NCBI GenBank assembly: GCA_977017575.1
Contig: CDRNVI010000151.1
Location: 1 to 64,000, forward strand
Source of the DNA: Paramoeba atlantica
Lineage: Eukaryota > Discosea
Reading direction: 5' to 3'
Length of the DNA: 64,000 nucleotides
Both the position numbers and the translations under genes were made by a program. Shown here piece after piece: positions 1 to 11,349 of the stretch. The number at the start of each line of letters is the position of its first letter. Position 1 is the first letter of the stretch. The notes under the pieces are model-generated. The model was given only the letters and a program-made list of their open reading frames with translations. It was not told the origin of the DNA and searched no databases.

Positions 1-726
1 CCTAAACCCTAAACCCTAAACCCTAAACCCTAAACCCTAAACCCTAAACCCTAAACCCTAAACCCTAAACCCTAAACCCTAAACCCTAAACCCTAAACCC
101 TAAACCCTAAACCCTAAACCCTAAACCCTAAACCCTAAACCCTAAACCCTAAACCCTAAACCCTAAACCCTAAACCCTAAACCCTAAACCCTAAACCCTA
201 AACCCTAAACCCTAAACCCTAAACCCTAAACCCTAAACCCTAAACCCTAAACCCTAAACCCTAAACCCTAAACCCTAAACCCTAAACCCTAAACCCTAAA
301 CCCTAAACCCTAAACCCTAAACCCTAAACCCTAAACCCTAAACCCTAAACCCTAAACCCTAAACCCTAAACCCTAAACCCTAAACCCTAAACCCTAAACC
401 CTAAACCCTAAACCCTAAACCCTAAACCCTAAACCCTAAACCCTAAACCCTAAACCCTAAACCCTAAACCCTAAACCCTAAACCCTAAACCCTAAACCCT
501 AAACCCTAAACCCTAAACCCTAAACCCTAAACCCTAAACCCTAACCCCTAAACCCTAAACCCTAAACCCTAAACCCTAAACCCTAAACCCTAAACCCTAA
601 ACCCTAAACCCTAAACCCTAAACCCTAAACCCTAAACCCTAAACCCTAAACCCTAAACCCTAAACCCTAAACCCTAAACCCTAAACCCTAAACCCTAAAC
701 CCTAAACCCTAAACCCTAAACCCTAA
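1..726. repeat. Terminal telomere tract, CCCTAAA repeats
   Basis: About 104 head-to-tail copies of the 7-mer CCCTAAA (TTTAGGG on the other strand) start at base 1, so the window begins at a physical chromosome end. The tract is nearly perfect; one variant unit with an extra C in place of an A lies near 541-550. This is the Arabidopsis-type repeat, which is also known from several protist groups, so it does not identify the organism. Confidence 0.98.
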
Positions 727-1062
727 TTTTTATATGTAAAATACATAGAAAAAATACTCATATTTTTGGACTCTATAAAAATCTTTCAAAATTAAAAAAT
801 GAGAAATGAAAGTGATAAAGTAGTGTAAAAACATGAAATTAATCTATGTTTAAGGAAAACCATGAAAAATTTTATATATGACCTGATAATGTAGGGAGGA
901 GACTAAAATTATATGTTTGTATGTAAAAATCATATAAATGTTTTCTCAATTATTTTTATTCTATGAGACAAAATCAAAAATCTGGCTGGTCCAAGTTTTA
1001 GAAAATAGTTTTTTTTATTATGTTATCAAAAAAAATGAGTCCCAGCTCACTTGTTTCCTCAA
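727..1062. other. A+T-rich subtelomeric spacer
   Basis: About 335 bp of A+T-rich sequence lies between the telomere and the first subtelomeric repeat. I see no coding frame, RNA gene or clear repeat in it, and it is absent in front of the second repeat copy near 18.8 kb. Confidence 0.6.
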
Positions 1063-1280
1063 TATGTAGGGTGCCACTTTAAAGTCCTATCATTATATGT
1101 GAATTTCATACATAAGACCTCTTCGTAAACTGCCTATAACTTTTTGTGACATATTCGGATTTTTAAAAAAAAGATGCCATTAGGAAGACAAAAATGAGGC
1201 GCATCTTTCTACCAGTCTTGATTTTCCGAATTGTAAAAAAAAGTGATTCAAAACGAAGTAATTAGGCCCTAAACCCTAAT
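1063..1280. repeat. Subtelomeric repeat, copy 1, with interstitial telomere motif
   Basis: This 218-bp block recurs in the same orientation at 18803-19020 with only scattered substitutions. Both copies start at GTAGGGTGCCACTT or TATAGGGTGCCACTT and end in GGCCCTAAACCCTAAT, two degenerate telomere units. Only 26 bp separate its end from the stop codon of the helicase frame. Association of a repeat with telomere motifs at a chromosome end is typical of telomere-associated sequence. Confidence 0.9.
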
Positions 1281-4200
1281 AAAACCAATTTTGTTTTTTT
1301 TTTATTTATTTCTTTTTCAAAGTGATTTTCAAAAAATCCCAATAAAAAAGTGCAAATCGACAGAACTTTTCCTCAAAAATCATCTCATACCAATGTTCAC
1401 CAGATAAAAATATCTTTTGAAATTTTTTTTTTCTTTCATTTTCTTCTTCTTTCAACAAATTCATTTCTTCAATCAAAAACTCATTCTCTTCTTCTTCACT
1501 TTGAATAGCAACAAAATCACCACCACCACCACCACCACCACGACTGCCGCCACCACTACAAACAACATCACTTGTTGATCCTCTTCTTTTCTCTTCCCTC
1601 TCTCTTTCACCACAAACCAATTGTTGTTGTTGTTGTTTCACCATAACCACATTTCTCAAAAAATCTCCCATCACAAAATCTGGTTGAGAACTTATCCAAG
1701 CGGAAAAACTAACAATATGGGAAATATTTCGACAAAGAGTTTGAGGCATTTGACTTATATGACTTGGACAAACAGAATGAGGTAACCCACAAAACGGACA
1801 AATTTGAGACGAAGCACTCTTGTAATAAATTGCTGGGCAATGTTGTTCTGTTCAATGTTTCTTAAAATCCATACTCTTTCCTCCCATTTTACAAAAATGG
1901 CATTTGTTTTGAATCCATTTCTTATAGATCGAACATTGATTTATATCATCATAAAGAATTGTTGAATTGCAAGCAAAACATTGGTTGGACCATTTTTGGA
2001 GTTGATTTTGAATTTTTTGTTCAAAAAAAGTCTTTCATAAACAAGTCTTCAAAGGAAAGTTCAAATGATCATGAAGAAGAGAGCCGAGAGTATTCATTTT
2101 TGGAGGGTGTGCAGTGATGTTGTTGCTTTTTCCAATTTTCAATTGAAGTGATTGATAAAAGAGAAATGATGAATAGTAATCACGAAGAAGAGGTTCTTTG
2201 ATATCGTTCCATTTTGGTCGTCGAAAATTCTTCTTCAAAAAGAACCCTCCTCCTCCTCCTCTTCCTCCTCTCTCTTTCCCCACTTCCCCTCCTCCTCCAT
2301 GACAATCACTTCCAATTGCAACATCATGAGAGAACAAAGAAGAAGAAGAAGAAGAAGAAGAAGAAGAAGAAGAAGAAGAAGAAGAAGAAAAAAGAGAGGA
2401 AGGGAGGAGCAGTGGCACTATTGCTATTGACAATAATGAGGAAACAAGAGGAAAAAAAGAATTAGATGAAATCATTGATTCACCCTCTTCTTCCTCTTTC
2501 CTTTTTGAAGAAAGAAGAAATTTTGGAGGAGGAGGAGGAGTAAATAAAACAATTTTTCCTGGAGTTCGGTTCCCTCGAGTCACTGGGTCACAAAGTTGTA
2601 AAGTATCCAAAATTGAAAAGGGTACATCCATCATCAACAAATAAAAAAGAACTGGAAAGTCACATGCTTGACAAATTGTTGAGGTTCCAATGATAATAAA
2701 AGTACTTTCCACTGCTGCTGCTGTTGTTTCTTCTTTTCGTGGTGGTTGTGATGAAGAGGAAGAAAGAACTGATTTCATATTTTCCAAGTGTGTTGAATCA
2801 TTTCAATAGTCCAAAGAAAAGGGGATAAGAACAACATTCAAGTATCGTTTATCTGAGTATCGCACGGATAACTTATCAGATTTTTTAAAATAGCAATAAA
2901 CCTCAGAGACTTGACTTTTTGTACAACAATAAATCAAAACTTGACATTGAGCACGGGGGACTCATGTTAAAACATAAGTAAGAAGATTTTCTTTTGTTCC
3001 ATCCAAGCGTTCCTTGGAAGGATAAACAAACACATCATTTAGAAAATTCAAAAGAGAAGCAGAAAGATCAACAGATCCTTGAATTGCATGAAAAATATTC
3101 TTTCCTTTCCCACAATCAATTGCATTAGTCTCTTCTTCAAACATTGAAGAATCATAAGTTCCTGACATTTCGATAACTTTTTCTCCAATTTTAAGACAAG
3201 TGGCTCTCAAGTGAAGATAGCTCGAGCGATACGAAGGACCAGCAGACCATTGGAGATGAGCTTCATCAATAAAAATAAACGAAAAGATTTTTCTCAACAA
3301 ATCCAAAGAAGAAGAATTAGTCGCAACAGCAGCAGCAATACAGGGGGAGGCAGGATTTGTACTTGTTGTTCTGAGAGAAGAAGAAGCTTCCTCCTCTCCA
3401 AATTTCTCCTCCTCTTCCTCTTCCTCTCTTCTTCCTCTCCTTTGTGTTCTTTTTTGTTTTTGTTGTTGTTCATATTGTTGAAGACCCAACCACTCAATAA
3501 ATTCTTTCGTAGTCAAAACTTCAGGACATGCAATAAAAATATCAATTTCATCATCATCACCACCACCATACATCCTCTCACTTCTTTTTTTTTGTTGGTG
3601 TTGTTGTTGTTCAAAATATTGTGAACAAAGAATCGCACATCGAGTTGTTGGAAGAGATGAAAGAATCAAAAGAGATTGCAATTTAAAAGCAATTGTTGGA
3701 ACAACTAAAAGAAGAGGATGGTAATGGTGGTGGTGCAAAAAATTATCATCATCATCGTTATCATTATCAGATTGTTGTCGTTGTTGTTGTCGCTTCAAGT
3801 TTTCTCTTCTTCTTCTTCTTCTTTCTCTCATCTTTGCATGAGAAAAAGCAAAATACTCATAATAGATTGACTTCCCAAATCCACAAGGTCGAGAAATAAG
3901 AGTGTGGCGATTTAAAGAAATCACAATCAAATCTTCTTTTTGCTCTGGTTTCAATTCTTTCCATCCCTTTGCCTCAATAAATTCTTTGTGGTAATCTTCC
4001 ATATACCATAATAATGAGGTCATTGAAGAAGAAGAAGGTAATGGAGGTAGCAATAATGAGGAGGAGGAGGAAAGGGAAGAAGAGGGTGGTCCAGGGGAGG
4101 GGGAAGCAGCAGTTGGTAAAATTATTGTTGCCGCAGCATATAATGAATCTCTCCATTGAGTACAAAGCTCTTCCAAGAAATTCCATTTCAAATCCACATT

Positions 4201-6727
4201 TATCTCTTTTTTAAATCCATAAGAGGTTCGAAATGTTTGAAGAGAATGTCCATTTCCAGTTGCTAACATCGAAAAAATCGAGGATGAAGAAGAAGAAGAA
4301 GAAGAAGAGGAAGAAAATATTTCATCACCACCACCTCTTCCTCCTTCTCTTCTTCCAAAACAACTTTTTGGGGGGAAGTGTTGTTCACTCCCCCCCCCCC
4401 CACCACCACCACCACCACCACTACCACCATCACAAAAAACAACATCTTGGCAAGCTAACTTCATCTGCTGAAGTATTCAAAATCCAAGAACTTTATCAGA
4501 GGGTAATTTGCTTATCTGAAAAAGAGAACGAAGAATCGAATCAATTAATACTAGATCCAAAGTCCATGTCTCACACTTTGAAACTGCCTCACTCGTTAAA
4601 ATAAGATACTGTCAATCAATTGCAAAACAAAAAGAAGCCAACTTATCAAGAAAAGAGACATTGATTAATTGACTTGCTTTCTTCTTCTTAATATCTAAAA
4701 GAAATGCAATTGAGTAATTCGAAGTTGGTTTCCATTGACAAAATGAGTTCGGTGAATGAAGAGAGGAAAATTCACATTTTCGAGGTGTCAACACAGACGA
4801 AAAGTAGTGGTACAGAATGTATAAATGATAAAATTGCTTTCAATCATCTTCCTTAATGAACCCACTAAAACCACTACCACTACCACCATAACCACCACCA
4901 TGACCCCCACCACCACTGTTGCTGTTGCTGGAATCATCATCCAAAACAATTGATTTCCATGTAATTGGTTTCAGTGGATTGCTTGTGGAAGAAGAGGGAG
5001 CAGCAGCAGCAGCAATTACTGGACCATTCAGCATCCATACGTGGTTTTGGTACAGGGAATTCAACTTTAAAGATCGAAGAAACCATAAAAGAATATCTTT
5101 CAGTTTTTTAACAATGGCTGAAAGGGTTGATTGATAGATTTTCACCTCTTCCCCCGCTCCTCCTACTGTCTTTAATAAGAGTGGTGGTGATGGTGCCTGC
5201 TTTTGTGTTGATGTTGTTCCCTCTTCTCCCTCTTCCTCCTCCTCTGTTAATGTTAACGCTCCTCCTCCTCTTCCTCTTCCTCTTCCTCCTCCTCCTCCTC
5301 CTCCTCCTCCTGCCATTCTCATTACCACCTCCTCTCCTTCTTCTTCTCTTTCTATCTCCATCGCCATTCTCTCTTCTGTTGTTGGTGCTTTTGTTGCCAA
5401 TGTTCTCACTCCTCTTGTTGCTGTTCTCATCAGCCCCGCTCCTCTTTCCACTGCCATTCTTGTTGCTTCTTCTCCAATAGCAGTAGAACAAGGAGTTATT
5501 GAGGAAGAAGAAGAAACAGAAGAAAAAGAAACGACTGGAACCCACGAAATTGTCCAATGAAAAGAAGAAATATCTTTCCAAGAAATATGAAGAAGATTCT
5601 TTTCTTTTTCAACTTCATAAACAATATCTGGTTTTCTTTTTTTCTCTTGCTTCTTCTCTTCCTCTCCAAGTCGTTGACAAAAATAAACAATCTCATAACG
5701 ACAGTGCTGAATCATGTGACTTTGTATATTTTCATCAACATTAACATCAAAAGTATTAAGCGCAAGAGGGTACAGGTATAAATCCATTATTCGAAGTGCA
5801 TACAATATCTTCTTCAAATGATTCAATGGAAATGATAAAGAAGAAGAAGAAGAAGAAAAATGGTTTGACGAAAAAGAGGAAGAGGAGAATTCATCATCAT
5901 GAACAGAAGAACCATTTTGAAGAAACTTGGCAACAACATTGGATATCGAATGAGAAATAAACTTCAAGCCAATCAAGCAATGTGCATATGAAAAGATATT
6001 TAAAGCCAACCAAAGAATCGCTTCTCTTTTAGTTAAACCATCAAAACCACCACAACCACCACCACCACCACTCACCGGAACACCAACACAAGCCCTTACT
6101 ACATCAATTTCTATCATCTCAAATAAAGGAAGAAGATGCTGAGCATATTGTTTTGTTATCTGATCCGATTGTCCAACCTTTGAAAATACTGTTTCATTTG
6201 AAGATTGTCCCATTAAAAGATCCCAATTTCCTCCTTTTGTTCGAATTCAATAAATATCTCTTCGCATTGAAACTGAAAGCTCACCCAAAACAAATGCTTT
6301 TCCTTCAAAAAGAACTGAAATCAAAACCTCCAGTAATGGATTTTTATAAGGTGATGAATTTAACCAAGGTTCAATAATTCCACCACCACCACCACCAGAC
6401 CCAGACAACAACCCGCTGTGATCCTTATTCGTACTACCGCCACCACAACTCCTACTGCTGTTTCTGTTGCTGCCATTGCTGCTGCCACCACCACCACCAC
6501 CACCACCACCATCATTTCGATAATGGTGATGAGAAGAAAAAGGCATCATCTCATTGAAGCTCAAAAAAGGTTTGAGGAATGAAGGAATACAAGAACCAAC
6601 AGCTGAATTATCGAGAGCCTGAAGCCATTTCCATCAAGATTGACTTTCCTTTAATGAATAATCTGTAATTCCACCACCACCACCACCACCATTCTCAACA
6701 GAATTTGTTGTTCTCAATGCATATGGT

Positions 6728-6744
6728 AAAAACATGCATTTTTC
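6728..6744. repeat. SINE target-site duplication, left copy
   Basis: The 17-mer AAAAACATGCATTTTTC matches the copy at 7172-7188 with one mismatch (A against C at position 11). It lies in the helicase frame directly beside the A-rich tail of the SINE. Confidence 0.9.
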
Positions 6745-7171
6745 TTTTTTTTTTTTCTTTTTGAGGCAGACTTTATTCAATTAGTAGTTCTTAATCTAAG
6801 CCATTTGAATTACATTAAATTATGTTTTTTTTTTTAACCTCTAACAAGAGGTGAAGTTTTAAACTTCAGCTTAGTTCAGTCGGTCTTTATGCTGAACTTT
6901 AGAACTTCTGCAAGTTCAGGCTGGAGGATGCACATCAGAAGGGAGAATAATCCAAAGCTCCTTCTAAGGGAATTTACCCTCAACTTTTTAGCAGACAGGG
7001 CTGAGATGTAACCTGTTCCGATTTTTACACTTTTTCAAAAGCTCCTCACTCCAATCAAATCACTCTACAGCACCAGAAAAATTTTCTATAATATCGAAAA
7101 ACTGGGATTTGAACTCGCCCCCCCGGGGTTGGACATAGTCGAATTTACGACTAAACTATGGGTGCCAACCC
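6745..7171 (-). mobile_element. tRNA-derived SINE inserted in the helicase gene
   Basis: Read on the minus strand, the element begins with a tRNA-like head at about 7165. It has a pol III A box TAGTTTAGTCG (7148-7158, fits TRGYNNARNNG) and a B box GAGTTCAAATCCC (about 7103-7116, fits RGTTCRANNCC). An unrelated body of about 320 bp and an A-rich 3' tail near 6745-6770 follow. A 17-bp target duplication flanks it. Element plus one duplicate copy is 444 bp, a multiple of three, so the helicase frame is the same on both sides, but the element itself contains stops. SINEs have no proteins and depend on a partner LINE; the LINE relic at 25.7 kb is one candidate. I see no second copy in the window. 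Confidence 0.88.
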
Positions 7172-7188
7172 AAAAACATGCCTTTTTC
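7172..7188. repeat. SINE target-site duplication, right copy
   Basis: AAAAACATGCCTTTTTC sits at the 5' (tRNA-like) side of the SINE and matches 6728-6744 at 16 of 17 positions. Joining helicase sequence across one copy restores a continuous frame. Confidence 0.9.
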
Positions 7189-7341
7189 ACTCAGGTTCAT
7201 ATTCAACATCAAACAAAGAGAGAAAACAGAGTTGTTTCCTTCTCTCCTTCCTCCAGCAGCAGCAGCAGCAGTACCAGCAGCAGCAGCAGCAGTACCAGCA
7301 GCAGCAGCAGTACCAGCAGCAGCTTTCTCCTCCTCCGTTTC

Positions 7342-7373
<32 letters not shown>

Positions 7374-8166
7374 AGTTGTCAGTTGTTGTTCTTGTGGTTG
7401 TCTCAAGAAGAGAAGAACAACAACAAGAAGAAGGAGAATCTGACTCAAAAGAAGAAGAACAACGAGAATGAGGGAGAGAACAAGAACAACAACCATGACA
7501 AGAATTCTTAGAACAAGAACAAGAACAAGAAAACTGCTTCTGTTGCTGCTGCTGCTGCTCTCTTTTTGTCGATTTGAACAAAGAAGAGGAAGAAGAAGTT
7601 GGACACCCATCAAACAAAACACCTTTCCATTGATACACCACCACCACTTGACTGTTCAAAGAAGTGCAAGTACAACCATCCGCATGTTTTTTCTTTGATA
7701 AATCACTTTTTCTTTTACAAACAACACTATTACATTCAAAACAAAAAGAGAAACAAGATGTCCCTTGTGGAACAGCTCCTTCGAAGATAGGAAGTCTTCA
7801 ACAAGTTACATGCGAGAAAGATAAAAATTGAGAAACATAATCAGGTGAACACCTCTTCATCACCGAAGGATCGTAAGATTTTGTCTGACATTGTTTCAAG
7901 AAAGATTTCTTTATCCAATAATACTTTTTGGAAGTACTCATACTCTTTTTTTCAGCAGTTGGGATAAAACTATGACCACACACAAAAATCACATATTGAG
8001 TCTGTGAACCTCTAACAATCATAAAAGGAGGAGGAGAAGAATACTGTTGCTGCTGCTGCTGGGAAAACAGATCATCATTATGAGGTGGTGGAAACAATCG
8101 AGTTAAATCATGATCTTGTTTCACCAACTGCGAAAACACAAGGCGATCAAGCAAGGGAAACGTCAT

Positions 8167-10068
8167 ACTGTAAAGAATAAACCCTTTTTACAAGCCAGCC
8201 AGCCAGCCAGCCAGCATATATGTATTATTTTGGGGGAGGGAGAGCGGAGCAAATGGTGGATGGATGATTTTCTCGAATTGGGTGAAAGATTACACACCAA
8301 AGTGTGGAACTACACTACACTGGTCAACAAAAAATAAAGAGTGTACTCTACTGATTCACACACACCACACACCTAGACACAATGTACGATACGATATGAT
8401 ACGATATGACACACGATAATGCTCTCTTCTCTTCTGAAGGATCGGAGAAGGGGGGGAGGGAGAAGGGAGGAAGGATGCTTATCTTAAGCTGCTTCGTGTC
8501 TCTTCTAATAATAAGAAAAAAAGAGAGTTAAAATTCATTTTTAATCATCACCAAAAACCAGAAAACCAGAAAACCCTCATAAAAACAAAAAACAATATTC
8601 ACTCAAAGGGAAGTGTTGAAAATAATACCTCAAAAACCAGTCATCCAGAGAAGAAGGGAGGGAGGGGGAGGAGTGAGTGTGTGTTGCTTGTTTGTTTGAG
8701 TTGGTGTTGTTGGTTACTCGAAAAAAGAGAGAAAACTCTTTGTTTTTGCACGTGTACTCTTTTAGCAAAAAGAGAAAAAGCTCTTTCCAACCACGAAAGT
8801 GAAACGAAAAGTCGAGCCAACGTTCAAAAAAATTCAAAAAAAACCTTTTCAAAAAGGTTATTGTTGTTCTCGCTCTCTCTCACCACACCTTAGTCTTTCC
8901 ATGTGTACCTCTAAAAAAAGAAAACAAGCAAAAACAAAAACGTTTTTCTTTTTTTCAAAAAAAACCATAAATTAATCTTTCACAATAAAAAGAATTCTTT
9001 GAAACAAAAAAAGAAAAGAAAAACCTTTTTTCGAGCTTAAATCCTCCTCAATATTATTCAAACATCAGAAGAAGAGAGAGAAAAAACACAACTTTTGAAC
9101 CCCTCTCTCTCTCTCTCCACCCCCCTCCCTTCTTCTCTTGATTTTCATTTGTTTTGAAACTCAAAATGAGAGAAAAGAAAAAATAAATTGAGTATTCAAC
9201 TTAATCTTTTCTTTTTTTTTCTCTTCATTATATTCAACTCCTGCTGTTATATTATCGTTGTCGTCTCTTCCTTTAAAAAAAGAAAAAAAGAAAAAGGAAT
9301 ATTGAATTAGTGTTTTGAAGGATAAAATAAAAAAAATATTATCTTGTTGTTTTAAATTAAAAAAAAAAAAAAAAGAAAATAAAAAACCTTCTTGAAACCT
9401 CTTTCTCTTTCTTTCTCTTCTCTCGAGTCTCTTTCACTCTCTCTCTCCCCCCCCCTTCAAAACCCTAAATCTCTTTGGATGCCGTTAATCGATTCTCTTC
9501 AATAAATCACTAATTATATAAGTCAGTAAAGATATATCTCTCTTCTTTCATAATAATCAAATTAGAACAAACCAGCAAAAAGAAACGATTTATCACTGCT
9601 GAAAAGCTTGATGTTCGCTCTCTCAACAAACAACAATAAACAACAACAACCACATGCATCAATTATTGTGTGAGATGATCTTTCCTCATCTTAACACCAC
9701 TTCTTTCTCCCCCCCCCCTTCTTTTATGGTTTGCCATTATCATAACATATCTTCTCCCTCTCCTTTCCCTCTTAATACTCACAAGACTGCCAAACATTGG
9801 ACAACACAACAAAAGGATCACCGGAACAACTCAAAACCCAAACTCCCTTTTTCATTCCAAAAATAAAAAAAACAAAAAAAAAAAAACAAAAAAAAAAATC
9901 AGTGTTCCGAATAAAAAGACATCTTTTCATTGTTGTTTTTTTGTATCACTTCTTTTTTTTTTCAAAGAATTAATATTTGAATTGAAATCAAAAGAAGAGA
10001 AAATTGGTGGATTGATGTTTGATGTTTGTTGATTTTCTTCTTCTTTTGATTCTTTTTCTTCCAAAACC
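8167..10068. other. Gene-free spacer upstream of the helicase
   Basis: I see no supported gene here. The stretch holds short simple repeats (five CAGC/CCAG units near 8200-8215 and tandem TACGATA-like units near 8387-8412), polypurine and polypyrimidine runs, and a telo-box-like AAACCCTAAA near 9460. The helicase promoter presumably lies in the first few hundred bases, but no motif is convincing. Confidence 0.5.
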
Positions 10069-11241
10069 TTAAACCCTGAAACCACCCACCATAAAAATAA
10101 CAATTAAAGATCTTTGAATTTTTTTGAATTTAAAAAAAAAGAATATTTTTATTATAAGAAATATGATAAGAGTGAGGAGGCCACATAATATTATCCGGGG
10201 AAGAGAATTGCTGGTCATAATTTTTAAAAAAAATAACAGTGTATTGTTCCCCACAAAAACTTTCCATTGCAATTTTTCGATGTCACAAACATCCATCAAA
10301 AACAATTATTGTTCCTGGAATAATTGGAATTCGAATTGTATATGCTCCTGTTGGGTCTTCAAATTCAAAAAAACTCTCATCAACAAATGTTCCTAAAAAA
10401 ATAACAATTTGAAATGTAATATCATGTTCATCAGAGTGCCATTTGACTAATTGGTCATTTGATGTCATTAAAGAAACATAGATTACAAATTCCCCAGAAG
10501 CAAAGCGATCATCGAGAAGAGAATATAGGTATTTCCTTTAAAGCCATAATTGTTTTTTCCATTGAGGAATTTTTCGTTCGAGTGGATTATTAGCAACTCC
10601 AAAATGGCGGATAAAATTGTGGGGTTTTTCAAAACCTAATCCAAAATTAGGGGAAAACAATTAAAGGAGGTGGGTGGGTGGGTGTAAGACGAACAAACGA
10701 AAAAGAAACAAAAATAAGGTTAGAGAAAAAAGATAAACGAAAAAAACAAAGAAAAAAAAGATAAAAAATTAAAGAAAAAAAAATTAAAGAAAAAACCTGT
10801 TGCCCCAATTGCATTAACAGTATATCCAATCATAATTGTTCCTTTAAGATCAAAATTTTTTGAAGTTTGTTTTTGTGAAAAACAACAAAAATTCTTCAAA
10901 AAGAAAAAGAAGATGCTCAAATATTAGGAAAGAACTGGTGGAAATGTTAGAAGTGGTTGAGGAAGGTTTGTGTTTGTAAAGATATGATATTTGTGAAGTG
11001 AAAAAAAGGGAAGAATTTTGTGTTCTTTTCCAGGTTTGTTGAGAGGGTTTAAAAGGCTGCTTCTGCTGCTGCTGCTGAGAACAGAGGAGGAAAAATAATA
11101 ATTTTTGAAAAACTCTGGAATAGAAACTGAAAAAGGTGGTAATATCGTAAACTTTTCCTCCTCCTTTCTCAAAGGTGGTAAAGAAGAAAAGGAAGGGGGG
11201 TTGCATTGAAATGCTGTTAAGTAAAAATTGTCCTCATTCAT
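10069..11241 (-). pseudogene. Decayed oxygenase-like gene (possible 2OG-Fe(II) family)
   Basis: A possible first exon starts at ATG 11239-11241 and encodes an N-terminal segment rich in Pro, Ser and Phe. Short segments near 10800-10860 and 10560-10640 follow. The best segment (about 10170-10470) contains KWHSDEHD, then PGTIIVFDGCL, a TGA, and HRKIAMES. A WHxDE motif followed by PGT..VF.G and a further His recalls the iron-binding residues of 2-oxoglutarate dioxygenases, including AlkB-like proteins. An in-frame TAA near 10545 and the TGA near 10295 break the frame, and I cannot find introns that remove both. It could be a pseudogene or a gene whose exons I have misplaced. Confidence 0.35.
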
Positions 11242-11349
11242 CGCTTGTACTTTTCGCTTTTTTGCTTCTCTTTCTTCTCTTTTTTGTAAACACCAGTATG
11301 TTCGGCAGTCTTTTTGATGAAGAGAGGGAAAAAGGACTTTATGGGACAT

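Larger units (their letters stand above)
1306..8166 (-). pseudogene. Telomere-linked RecQ-like helicase (TLH type), interrupted by a SINE
   Basis: One minus-strand frame, about 2,139 codons after removal of the SINE and one target-site copy, runs from ATG 8164-8166 to TAA 1306-1308. Helicase motifs appear in RecQ order: Walker A RPCGFGKS (about 3870-3893), VPTIAF, DEAH (3256-3267), a motif III EMSGTY, then IYCCTK and a motif VI-like QLCDPVTRGNRTPGK. Cysteine clusters lie near the N terminus (CFSFCFECN, about 7730-7755) and C terminus (CHFCKMG; CPFCGLPHSVC, about 1770-1800), with Gly-, Ser- and Gln-rich linkers between. Fungal telomere-linked helicases share the subtelomeric position, this orientation toward the telomere, and a zinc-finger/RecQ layout. 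The frame contains ten TGA codons (7798, 6634, 6247, 4840, 4612, 4477, 2962, 2803, 2035, 1852) but no TAA or TAG and no frameshift. Either TGA is read as Trp or the gene is dead. The SINE brings a TAG at 7156-7158, so this copy is probably inactive. Family identity is secure; coding status is not. Confidence 0.85.

Noticed and set aside
2214..5480. Plus-strand open frames such as poly-Lys and poly-Leu proteins
   Set aside because: They are antisense images of the helicase's Ser-, Gly- and Glu-rich linkers and have no motifs of their own.
7093..7165. Possible stand-alone tRNA gene on the minus strand
   Set aside because: A and B boxes are present, but the acceptor and anticodon stems do not pair well, and the sequence continues into a body, A-rich tail and target duplication, so it is the head of a SINE.
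9459..9470. Telo-box-like AAACCCTAA motifs (also near 11772) as regulatory sites
   Set aside because: Single short matches near a telomere are expected as degenerate telomere debris; no gene start is placed to use them.
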